DNA of 29,241 bases, from positions 1 through 29,241 of the forward strand of contig JBEDUI010000017.1 of the NCBI GenBank assembly GCA_040414495.1. The letters run 5' to 3'. Source of the DNA: DATAVB01 sp040414495 (lineage in GTDB: Bacteria; Actinomycetota; Actinomycetes; Mycobacteriales; QHCD01). Position 1 is the stretch's first letter. Each line of letters opens with the position of its first letter. A program made the translations under genes and the position numbers. Positions 1-12,000 of this stretch are shown in pieces. The notes under the pieces were generated by a model. That model did not search any database. It worked only from the letters and a program-made list of their open reading frames with translations, and was not told where the DNA came from.

Positions 1-3000
1 TTGCAGGACAACGTGTCGGCGTGGTCGCAGGGTGCCTATGGCTTTGGCACGAATGTGCAGTTCACCAAGTACATGATCAACGTGGGCTTTTACGTCTTCG
101 TGATCACCATGATCCTGACCTATATCATCAATGCGATTTCCAACTGGTGGAATGGTACGACCCTGGCGATTCCCGAGACGATCGCTGAGGCTCCGATCCC
201 GGCGGCGGTGTTCAACGAGGGTGCGGCTAACGCGGCTGCCCGGCTGCTGGAAGCGGCGGCGGAGAAGATCGGTGTCAATGAGCTGAAAAACGTGGTGGTG
301 CGTACCGGGGAAACGGTCCTGACCGACGCTGGGGAAGCCGCGCTGACCGACGCTGGTAAAGCGGCGTTGACCGACCTGACCGAGACCGCGCTGACCGATG
401 CCGCGACCGAGGGGTTGACCGAGGGGTTGACCGAGGGCCTGGCCGAGGGGTTGACCAAGTCCTTGGGTCAGGGGCTGTTGAAGGGTCTGTCGCGGGAGGC
501 GTTGCAGACCCTGGCTCGGGAAGGCACCGAGGGTCTGACCGAGCAGATCGCCGAGAAATTCACCCAGAACCTCACCCAAAAACTCACGACCGAGTTGGCC
601 GAGAAACTCGGTACCGAACTGACGGAACAGCTCGGGACGAAGCTGGCCGAGGAGGTCGCCGAACAGGCCGCCAGCAAACTGGCCACCGAGTTGGCCCAGA
701 ACGTCGCCACCAAAATCGCCGAACAGCTCGGGGAACAACTCACCGAGAAACTCGGTACCGAGGTGATGCAGACCGCGGTCAAACAAGCCGCGCAGCAGGC
801 CCTCAAATCCCAGCTGCGCAGGGCGTTGCTGCGTTCGTTCGCGATCCAGAACGCCCAAAACGTCGCCACCGTGGTCGGGGCCGGTTACCTGCAGCACCGG
901 GCCAACCCGAACGCCCCGTGGAACTGGGAGGTGACCAAGAGCGCGGTTCTCGGTGGCGTGTTGGGTTTTGGTCTGGGCGCCGGTGGTTCCCGGCTGGCCG
1001 ATGGCATGCTCTCCTCGGTCGTCGCGCACGCCACCGCCCTGTCGGGTAAATCGGGGTTGCTGCCCAAACTCGCCGGCACCGGCCTGTATTTCGGCGCCCG
1101 CGCGATCGGCAACGGCGCCACCAACGCCATCGCCATGCCCCTGACCATGACCCTGGCCAACGGCATGGTCACCGGCCACTACGACATGTCCGCCTTCACC
1201 CCCCGCAGCATGCTCGGCGCCTTCATCGGCGGCGCCGCCGGCGGCGCCACCCACGAGCTGATTGAACGGGCCGGTAGCGGCACTGGGGACTATTTGCAGC
1301 GTCGACTGGGCGCCCCCGGGGAGATCCGCGCCACCCTCCGGGAAAATCGCGAGTTCAACCCGCTCGTCGAGGACCTGCAGAAGCGCATCGACAACGACAC
1401 CGCGGACTACACCCCCCAAGACACCGAGGAGACCGCTACCCCGCCGGCGCCCGCACCACCGCCGGCCGAACCAAGCCCTGGGCAACCCGCGCCAGGGCAA
1501 CCCACCCGTACCAGCACTGGGGACGGCGGCGGTCGCAACCGCACCGGCGAGTCCGAAGGGCCACAAGACCAAGGGCAACAACAGCAGAGCCAACCGCCGA
1601 GCCAGCCCGAACAGCCCCCCGCCGAGCAGCAGGCCCAGCCACCCGCCGAGCAACAAGGGCAGGGCCAGCCGCCGGCGGACACCGGCAACGAGCAACAAGC
1701 CCAACCACCGGCCGAGTCCGGCGACCAACAACCTCAGGGTCAGGCCCCAGCGCAGCCGCCCGCCGGCCACGACGGCACCGCCCAGCCTCCGGCCGGTCAC
1801 GCCGGCGACGACGGCGCCCAACCAGCCGCCGAGTCCGGCAACCAGGAACACCAAGGTCAGGCCCAACCCCCGGCCCCACACGCCGGCGAGGACGGCGCTC
1901 AGCCGCCAGCCGGGCATGGCGACCAACAACAGACGGGCCACGACGGCGTCGCACAACCCCCTGCCCCGCATGAAGAAAACGGCGCCCAACCGCCCGCGCG
2001 ACACGTCGGCGAGGCGCAGCACATCGGTGAAGATGGCGCGCAGCCTCCGGCTGGACACGCTGGTGAGGACGGCGCGCAACGCATCGGTGAAGAGGGCCAG
2101 CCGCGCACCAGCGACGCCGATCAGCCTCCTGCCGACGGGGTCGTCCCCCAGCCGCGGCTGGCTAGCGACGAGCCGGGCGCGGCCACCCTCATCGGTGAAC
2201 CTGGCGAGAGCGGCCGCGCCGAGCTACCGGCCGGACGGCTCGGCGAGGAAGAGGGCACGCCCCCGGCGCAACGCATCAGCGAAGAGGGCACCCCGCAAGA
2301 GGTCGGCGAAGAAGCGCCGCCGAACCCCGAGGGGAACCCCGATGGGGTCGTGCCGCAGCCGCGTCGGGCCGGCGAGGACCCGGGCGCCGCCCGGCTCGTG
2401 GACCGCTCAGGCCGGGAATCCACCGGCGAGGCCACCCGGCGGGCGGCCGAAGAAGCCGAGGAGTCGCCCACCCCGCACGACCAGGCTGACGAGCCGGTAC
2501 GCGAAGGCCAGGAGGTAGGCCAGCAAGGACGCGAGGAGGAGCCGGCCGGCGCGCGGCCGCAGGCCGAACCCGAGCGCCCAGCCGACGAGTCGCCCACCCC
2601 CGAACACCAGGGCAACGAGCCGGTGGGCGAACACCAGCCCGGCCATGATCCGGCTACTGGTGAGCACGAGCCCGCGCCGGCGCAGCATCAGGATGAGCCG
2701 GCCGATCCTGACCGGGATGCGCAGGTAGAAAGAGGAAAGGAACTACAGAAGAACGTCCGAGCGCAGGTGGCCAAGATCAAGGCCAATTACGCGGCGCTGC
2801 GGGAGAATCGGCCGGAGTTACCGGAGGAAATGCCGCCTGCCGTGCTGAAGCGGTTGATGCGTAACGCGATCGATAAGGGGGATCGTGTTACGGAGCTGGC
2901 GTTGATGGATGAGGCCATCCGGCAGACCAAGGGTTATAACGAGCTGGATTGGACGCAGCTGGTCGCCGGGGATGACCTGATTTCCGGGACGCTGAACCAG

Positions 3001-6000
3001 GACGCGGGCGAGGGTAAGACCGAGGCGTTCGATATCGCGGCAATTCACCATGCCCTGGAAAACGGTTCGATGCTGCGGCTCACCTCCAGCAAAACGCTGG
3101 CCGGTCGGGATGCTACGGCTTTCGACGAGCTGGCGGAGAAATTCGGTGTTGACACGCATCTGGTCGATCACAACGTCCGGCTCCGTAAGGCTTTCCGGCC
3201 CGTCGTGTATGTGGCAGACGTCAACAGTCTCGGCTTTTACCATAACCAGTGGGGGGAGCGGATCCCCACCGATGTGCTGCGGGCCGATGAGGTCGATACG
3301 CTCGACCCGGAGAAGCGGTTTATCCAAAGCGGCGGTAATGACGCGATCGCCGATCCGGCGGTGCTCAGCCGGGTCGATTATGGCTTTGATGCGATCGAGA
3401 ATGGAACGTTCACCGACGCCGATTTCGGTCCCGATGGCAAGCTGACGCCCGAGGCCCGGGCGCGGCTCGAGGAAAGCCTGGGCGGTAAGGATCATCCCTT
3501 CACCCGTGCCAAGGGCGAGCCGCGCCGGTACGACGGGCTGGCGGATGCGGCGAACCGCATCGAGCAGGCTCATGCCGCGACGAAGTTGAAGGAGAACAGC
3601 GATTATCTGATTTATCGGGGCCGCGACAAGGATCAGCCCGGTCGGTTGATCATTATCGATAAAGCGACCGGGGAACCGTTGTGGGACGCGCACACGAACC
3701 TGGAACAGCGGTGGGAACAGGGTCTGGCCCAGGCGGTCGAACGAGCGCACGGTATTGAGGTCCACGCGGATGCCAAGACCAGCAAGCAGGTCACGCTGGA
3801 GGAAGTGCTCAAGTCCTACGGCAATAAGGGTGGGGCTTCTGGTACGGCGGACCCGCACGCCCCTGTGTTGAAGAAACTCGGCTTCAGCGACGTCTCGAAG
3901 ATCTACCGGCTGAACAAGACGCAATTGCTTGAGCACCCCGACCACGTCGTGGCCGATGAAAAGGCCGCGTTCCACAAACTCGTCGACGACGTGGTGAACA
4001 ATCATTTCCAGCTCAGCCGTACCGACGCCGACGGGAACGTGCTGCGGTTCAGGACCAACGAGGATGGCAACGTCGGTCTGTACCGGTTCGATGAGGCCGG
4101 CCAGCCCGTCCTGGACGCGGAGGGCCAGCCGATCCCCGACGCCGCTGGTCAGCCGATCGAAGATGCGAACGGGCAGCCGATGTACGACCCCGAGGGCACC
4201 ATGGTCTACGTCGGCGACCGGCAAAATACCCAGATCACCGTCCACGACAATGGCTGGATCGACGGCGAAGGCGTGGACGGCAAAACCCTCGAGCAAGCGC
4301 TTATCGACCGCGGAATTCCGGCGGAGAAAATCCATGCGATGGGCGCCACCTGGATCATGGACCAGGGAACTGGCTTCGACACCGCATTAGAAAACGAATT
4401 CAATGCCGGCAAAACCGAAAACGGCCTCATCCATATCACCGGCCAATTCGCCAGCCGCGGCACCAATAACAAACCACCGGACAACTCGTTCTTCAGACCC
4501 GACGGCTCCCTGCTACGCGACGAGCACGGAAACATCGCCAACCATGACGAACGCGTCAAATTCCTCGCCGGCGGCGGCGAACTCCGCGGCGGCCTGCGGG
4601 TCTACGGCACCGCCCGCTCCGATTTCAGCGCCCGTAACGACATTCAGCTCAAATACCGCGCCGGCCGAAAAGGCGACCCCGGCGAAGCCCACTTCTACGG
4701 CTTCCTGCAAGGCCACCAACTCCTGGACCAGTACGCAGAACACCCCTTCTTCCAAGACGACATCCAAGCGCTGAAAGACGCCCACGAAGCCGCCGGAACC
4801 AACCAACACGCCCTCGACCAAGTCGGCCGCGACCACGCCGACGTCATGCGGCGTATCCAAGAATTCCACGAGTACCGCGACTCGGAACGCGAGGTCAACA
4901 ACCTGGTCCAGGACTACCAGGCCACGGCCGAGGCCGTCCGCAGCAACCCCACCCCCGAACGAACGGCCAGGCTCGAGCACCTCCAAAAACGCATGATGAG
5001 GCTCGTGGCCCCGTCAACCGGGCCTGGGCAACAACCACTCGCCGACCCAACAACCGGCACCGGACAACAACCGCTCGCCGACCCGACAACCAGGGCCGGG
5101 CAACAACCACTCGCCGACAGGCGCCAACCACTCGCGGACTCGACAACCGGCACCGGACAGACCGCTCAGCGACCAGCCGCAGCACCGATCAACATCCCGA
5201 GCCAGAACGGCGACTCGAGCGCGACGCCCCAAGCGGCCCAGGTACCGCAAACACCGCTGGTGCCGGGCCACACACCGCCGGCCAGCCCAGAGGCCATCCC
5301 GACACCTGCGGACACTGGTGCCGGAACGCCGGCCAGCACCGAAACGGGAACCGGCACCGGCGCGCGCCCGGCAGCAGCGGCGGCTATCCATGTGCCCAAC
5401 CCGGCCCAGGCCGGCGCGCCACAACAAGCCGCAACCCAGCAGGACGCACCACACCAAGGCGCACCAGAGCAGGCCGTCGCCCATCAGCACGCGACCCAGC
5501 AGGACCAGGCCCACGCGCCCGGGACCGGGCGGCACCGCAGGGTCGCGGCTCATATCGTCAAACCGGCCGCCGCCCCCACTGCCCCGGCAGCGGACGACGG
5601 CACCGCCACAGGCAGTACGCCCGTCGCCGGCGTCGGCTCCGTCGTGCACGGCGGAGGCCTACACCGCGCACCATCCGGTGCCGGCACCCGACCGGCCAGC
5701 GGCCGGCCGGCCACCCACGCCACGGACAGCCCGGCCGGCCGACCTCGCCACACCGCCGACGGGCCGACCGATTACGTCGGCCGGCACCGCGGCGCCACGC
5801 TGTCGTACGCTCGTCGACCCGACCAGGTCGGGAACGTCGAAGCCTTCAATGCCGCCCGTCTGGCCGGGAACGAGGACGATCCAACACATACAACGCCAAC
5901 TTTCCGTAACCTCGCCGCCAACCTGCAGCAAATCCTCGTCGCGAAACTCCGCGAACAGGGCAAAAGCCCGATCGAGCTGCCCGAGGAGGCGGGGCTGCTC

Positions 6001-9000
6001 CCCGACGGCACGAAGTACGGTGTGCTGCCCAATGGCGACAAGCTCATCATTAAGTTCGCGTCGACGCATGCTGACAACAGACACCTCGACAGCCAAGGCT
6101 CGCTGGCAACAACATCCCGTAACAGCAAGACGCGCGTCATTACGATCACCATCGGCCATGGCGCCACCGTCAACGCCGCCACCTACGCCCAGGTGATCCT
6201 GACCGAGCTCGAACGGATTCGGCAGTTCCTCACCAACGAGAATCTGGACCAGCACGACCCCAGCCTCGTTGGGCAGGCTGAAGCGGCTGCCGACCTCGCA
6301 AAACTCATTGATTGGGAAAATAATGCAATCACCGCCGACGGCGACATCGTTCCTCGTGACCGAGGTGTGGGATCTACCCAATCGGGACGGCTTGATGGTC
6401 AGCGGGAAAACCCTGACGGGCAAGCTGAAGTCGGGGATGATTCTGCAGAACGACGAGGGTCACAAGACGGAGATCCTGTCGCTGGAGTTCCTCTCACCGC
6501 GGGACGTCGCGATGGGGGAAGTCACGATAATGGTCGAACGGACGACTCCGAGTCCGATACAAGCGCAAGCGGTACTCACAACCCTGTCGCGGGCTCAATA
6601 AACAGAACCACCACCCCCGAGCCCACCAGCAGCAAGCCGGCAGCGAACCGCCTGGATCTCGATGCGCTCACCACCTTCGAGGCCCCAAGCGAGTCAGATT
6701 CGCAAAAGCAGCCCGGTGCTGATCCAGACATCTTCACCCGCCTTACCGGGCGACCTGGCGATAGTGGTCAGACGCCGGCGAACGAGCCGGAGACACCCGA
6801 CGAGCAAACGCCGGAAGCAGACCAGCCCGCGGTCACGTTCAAGCGCATTTCCACGCTGGACGACTTGGCTCAAGTAGAGGAATGGATCACCGGCCACGGC
6901 GGCAACTGCGTTCTGTTCGATGACGGTCCCGATGCGTACGACCCGATTGTCAAATCCACCCTTCAACGGCTCGAAAATGACCAGGAAATTCCCGGGGAAC
7001 TTCCGCCGAAAGTCGTTGAGCAGGTTGAGCAGGCGATCGCCGAGCATGCCGGGATGCTCGGGCAGAAGCTCGGCAAACGCTACATCGACGCGAAAGGCCA
7101 GATCGACGATGACCTGACCACGGCGCGGTTGCTGAACCGGACCGGAAACGAGCACGGCCGGCCGACGCTGATCATCTACGTCGGCCGCGACGAAACGGCG
7201 TTTGAGCGGATCAAGCGGTCTGTCGCGCGGGGCGAGCTGGAGCGGTACGCGAAACAAACCGACGAACCCACAGCAGACGAGAAGACCGCTGAGGAACCAG
7301 CCGAAGAGCCGATCAACCAAGTAGCTGCCATCCTCAACGGCACCGCCGAGCCCGAGGAACCAGCAGGCACCCAGCTCCTGCACGCAACCAACCTCGACGA
7401 GCTGCGAAGCGCGGCCGCGCAGGTCACCGGGGATCCGGGCAAGGTCGTTGTCGCGATCGACCCGGCGGCTTTGGCCAACATTTCCCCCGAGCAGGTCAAG
7501 GAATTCGCTGACCTGGCCGCGCGAACGGGCCGGGTGCTGAACACCCGCGAGCAGAGTCCCCAGCAGATCCTGGGCGCCGACCGGCCGGCCGACCAGCGCC
7601 CGAGTGTCATCTACGTCGGAAGCGAGCACGGCTTCCAGCAGCTGCGCTCCGCGGCCGGGCTGGCGCCCCAGTGGCCCAAGGCCGACCCCGACAGCCTCTA
7701 CTCGGCGGACAGCCCGCGGACCCCCGAGTCCGCCTTCGAGGACCCAAGCTCGCTTCCGCAGATGGAGGAGGTCGTACGCGCACTCGCCGAGATCCTCGGT
7801 TACGACCTGTCGGGCCGGGAGATCGTGATCGCCCGGACCGCGATCGAGTTGGCCAACCTCCAATGGCAAGGCCAGTGCGCGGAAACGCCGGTCGAACGGG
7901 GCGGGCGACAGCACATTTTCGGCCCGTCGGCATTCGCGTACTGGGAGACGCTCGCCCGCGCGATCGGCCACGAAAACGCCCACGCCCGGCAGCTGCTCGC
8001 CGGCCGGAACCCCGACAACACTCCACTCGATGCGCTCGAACGAGCGGCCCAGGTGGCTGGCGACAAGGCGGTCGCGCGGCTGCACGGACGCCAAGATCAA
8101 GTGGCCGCGCTCGCCCGTCGCTACGGCGGGGTCGACGAGAATGATCAGATCCTCGACTTCGCCGAGCCGCGGACCGACGAGGAGAAGCAGCGCGGCTGGC
8201 CCACGGCACAGGCGGAGAACGACCAGCAGGCGCGCCAGAACGAGTGGCCGTCACGGGTCACCAACTTCCGGCCGACCCCCAGCGAGCTGGCCCAGGCGAC
8301 GCCGCAGGAGCTGCGGTACCTGAACCCGCAATGGCAGGCCCAGGCCGTGGCGCAGCTGCTCACCGCCGCCCCGACCAGGCAGCAGCGGCCGCCGCTGGGA
8401 CAAGGCGCGCCCGATCCGGCCCTGGACCGGTTGTGGGACCAGGACACGCAGATCGCCGAGCATCTCGTCGCCGCGATTCCCAATGTGACAGCCGTGCAGC
8501 GGGTCGGTGCGGGCTTCTTCCGGGTCACCACCCGCAGCGGCACTGTGCGGATCTACGCCGTTGTGCGCGGGCCGGAGGGCAGTCGGCCCCACACCACGGC
8601 GATGGGCTACGACGCCGAGCTGATCAACATTCCGCCGAACCTTGGCCGGCGCACCAATGACAGCAACCTCGACTCGCTGGAGGCCGAGCGCGTCGAGCAG
8701 CTCGTCTTCGGTGAGATCGCCGCCAGCGTCGCGGACATCGAGAATCCACGGACGATCGCCGAACGGCAGCTGCGGCAGGTCGGCGCCGACGCGATCAATA
8801 CCCTCACCGACGAGGGCTTCCCGTACGGCGAGCGGCTGGAGGATCTGCGGACGGCGCTCGATCGCGCCCGGCTTATCCTCAGCATCCCGTCGTCGACCGC
8901 GGCCGACATCGCGGCCGCCGGTGCGCAAATCGCCGCTGTCGCCCGGTGGATCCATTCGGTGCCGAGCAGCAACGACGCGGTCAAGACCGCGATGGAGTCG

Positions 9001-12000
9001 CTTATCGCGGCTGCCGAGGCGTTGGCGCATCTCAACATCCCGGCCGCCGAAGCACCCAACTCGCTGGGACTCGACTACGCGGTGCACCGGTCGGCCATGT
9101 CGAGCAACGACCACCGGATTGCCGGCCAGATCGCGGCCGCGGCCCGGCAACTCGAAGCGTCGCGGGCTGGCCAGACACCGACCTCGCCGTCGTGGTACGA
9201 GCGGGTCGTGCGCGGTCCGCTGGCCCGTCGACGCGCCCGGATCCAGCGCGAACGAGACTTGAAGACGCTGATCGGCGAGGCCGGCCTGGCCGACACCTCA
9301 CAGGCCGTCGACGAACGCCGTCCGCTGCTGGAGGCCAACCACTGGGACCTCTTGGTCGAGATCGCCGGGCGGTACGGGCCATCTCGACGGGAGACTCCCC
9401 CATCGCCGACCGTACGGCGTGATCCCGCGACGTACCGTCTCGATGAGGTCGCGCTCCTGTGGACCGAGGACCCCACCACACTGGAGGAGCGGTGGAGGGA
9501 GCTCCTGCAGGTAACCGACGACCCGGCCAAGCTCTGCATCGCCATCGATCCGGCCTGGTCCCAGGCCAGCCCGGTTACGGCCACGATGTTCGAGAACCAG
9601 ATGAATAATCTGGTGCGGCAGACCGTCACTGTGGGCGGCACGCCCGTGCTCAACGCCGAATTGGCCGACCTGCTGCGTGACAACCCCGAACTGGCTGCGG
9701 TACTTCAGGATCGGGCCTGCGCGGCGCTGCTGGCCAACCCGGAGTTGGTCGGGCGGGCGGGCGACCCGACCGAGCTGCAGACCCGGGCCCAGTCTCTGAG
9801 CACCGTGGTGGACCGGCTGTCCGGATACAGCGGTCCGGCCCAAGCCGGCCGGGCAGCGGATCCGGCCAAGGCCCGGGCCAAGCTGGTCCGAGCCAACCTG
9901 TCGAAGGACGAGGCGAAGCTCGTCACCGGCATGACGAAGCTGTCCGGCCTGGTGCAGTGGCAGGCGCACCTGGCCGCGGACGGGCAGCATCAGCCCGGGT
10001 CCAGTCGTCAAGAGAAGACCGCACTCTCGATCCAGGACCAGTGCGACCGGCTCACCGAACAGGCGGGGTCCCTCACCACCGCCAGAGCCGCACAGCTGGT
10101 CGGGCAGGTGCGCAACCTGGCCGGCGACTGGTTGCTGCCCGAGGAGATCCGGCAGCAGGCGCTGACGATCGCGACCGCGGACCGGGCCGTAGGGCCGGCG
10201 GCGATGGCGGACCTCGCCACCCAGGCGACCGCACTAGCGGGGCTCGTACAAGCGCACGCTGCCGCGACCGGACTCGCCGAGCACCGTCGCGAGGCGCTCC
10301 AGCAGGCCGCGCGGGCGATGACCCGTGCCGCCGAGCAACTCACCGCCCTGGCCGCCGCGGGCACCGAAATCACCCAGTGCCGGCAGCTGGCCATGCTGAC
10401 CGCGGACCGGGAGCTGGGCGACCGGATCACCGAGCTGGCCGGCCAATCCGTACTGGCCGGGCTGCTGACCGGCGATCCGATCGAACTGCTCGGCGAGCCG
10501 CGGATTCTCACCTCGAGGGACATCACCGATCACGACATCCTGGCCGACACCGTGCCGCTGGTCGACGAATTCGATGTCGAGCGACCGGCCGCGGAGCAAC
10601 CCGACGCGGTGCTGTTCATCGGCGGCGCCACCGGCTTCGAGCACCTGCAGCGGACGGCCGAGCAGAACCGGCGGATCGCGTTGGATTTCGTCGAGCCGTC
10701 GCAGTTGGCCGCGCTGGCCGAGGAGCAACAGCACGAGGTGCTCAAGCGCCTGCTGTCCAACTCTCCGCCGGATCCGCGCCGGCCGGCCGGCGAGGAACGC
10801 CGGCAGTCGGCTGAGGAACGCGAGCACCTGCTCGGCCGGCCGCTGTCCGAGGAGGAGCGCCAACTGCTCGAGGCCGGGGTCGAACTCGGCGGCACGACCG
10901 GCGTCGGCTCCAGCCTGTCGCGGGAGAAGCGGGCGGCGTTCGAGGCCCGGCAGAAACGGCGGCGCGGCCTGGACCGACTCTGGGACGACATCCAGCGGGT
11001 CGAGCACGACATCCCGGACATCGACACGATCGACCGGCTCGGTTCGGGTTACTACCTGGTCACTACCCGCCAGGGCAACCAGTTCCTCTGGGTGGTCGAG
11101 CGCGGCCCGACCGCCGACGGTACGAACGCGCAGACCCGGGCCATCGGTGCGCAGGACATCCCGTGCTTCATGAGCACGATCTCCGAGGACGCCGGACCGG
11201 AGGTGGCCGACGAGTACTTCCGCAAGGAAGTCAACCGCGGCCTGGAAAGCGAGCTGACCGTCGTACTGGCCGCCGGGCAGGCCGCGATGGTGGCGGGCCA
11301 GCTCGACACGCTGACCGTCACCCGGACGGAACTGGCCGCCGCGACCGGCGCGATGCAGAGCCTGCCCAAGCACTCCACGTACCTCGACCAGATCAAATTC
11401 GTCACCGCGACGCTGGAGACAGCGCGCGCGGCCTGCGCGAATCCGAGCCAGGCGGCGGAGTTGGGCGAACAGATCGCCGCGACCCTCGCCGCTGCCGCCG
11501 ACGACCTACGCACCGCGGCCACCCAGCACGGCGACGACCGCATCGTCGAAGTCATGGACGCGGTCACCACGGCCGCCAACTCGCTGCTCGGCGCCGCGAA
11601 CGTACTGTCCACTCCGGACGCTTTGCACCAGGCGTTCGGCGTGCACGGGTCGCTGTCGGCCGGCGACCGGCGCAACATCGCCGAGCTGCGCACCCGGGTA
11701 CGGCAACTGCAGGAATGGGAGACCGGCTACGCCGGCTCGGCGGTAAACCGCATCCTGCGCCGGATGGGCCGGCGCGCCCGCATACGCCGGATCGCCGAGC
11801 TGCTCGGGCGGCTCGGTCTGAACGAGGGAGCCGAGGCTCGCGAGCAACGGTGTGGGCTGCTGCACCGACTCGGGATCGACGACATCATCCAGGCGGCGAA
11901 CGACTACGGAACCGGCCGCAAGGCCATGCCGCTCGAGGTCATGACGGTCGACGAGTGGTGGCTGGACGACACCATGCCCGGGCTCGCGAACGCCATCGCC

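Larger units (their letters stand above)
1..1290 (+). other. CpnT/WXG100-like N-terminal trafficking region (partial)
   Basis: Residues 1-430. The segment starts with an aromatic/polar stretch, then one strongly hydrophobic helix (67-138), long amphipathic Ala/Leu/Thr helices (about 300-810), a Trp-containing turn with APWNWEVTKSAVLGG near 925-965, and Gly/Ala zipper segments at about 940-1000 and 1210-1260 (GAFIGGAAGGATHEL). This order, including the W-x-W turn before a glycine-rich hydrophobic hairpin and a second one after a short AFTPRS-type stretch, matches the N-terminal module of actinobacterial CpnT-like/WXG100-like toxins, which are linked to ESX (type VII) export and membrane insertion. 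In that family roughly 100 or more residues precede the membrane helix, so the real start is probably a few hundred bases upstream of the window. The assignment is by pattern only. Confidence 0.6.

Noticed and set aside
1262..2518. 418-codon frame +2 ORF
   Set aside because: Arg/Pro/Ser/Thr-rich shadow of the Pro/Gln linker. The +1 frame has regular repeats and better codon positions. Unlike 6323-6601, no domain is visible in it.
2818..4335. 505-codon minus-strand ORF over the SecA-like domain
   Set aside because: The plus strand here carries an ordered set of SecA motifs. The minus-strand translation is a Val/Arg/Asp-rich shadow typical of GC-rich DNA, with no motif.
2740..5000. Housekeeping secA
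   Set aside because: The motor core is SecA-like but lacks the C-terminal scaffold and zinc tail, has a repeat insertion, and is fused in the middle of a far larger chain.
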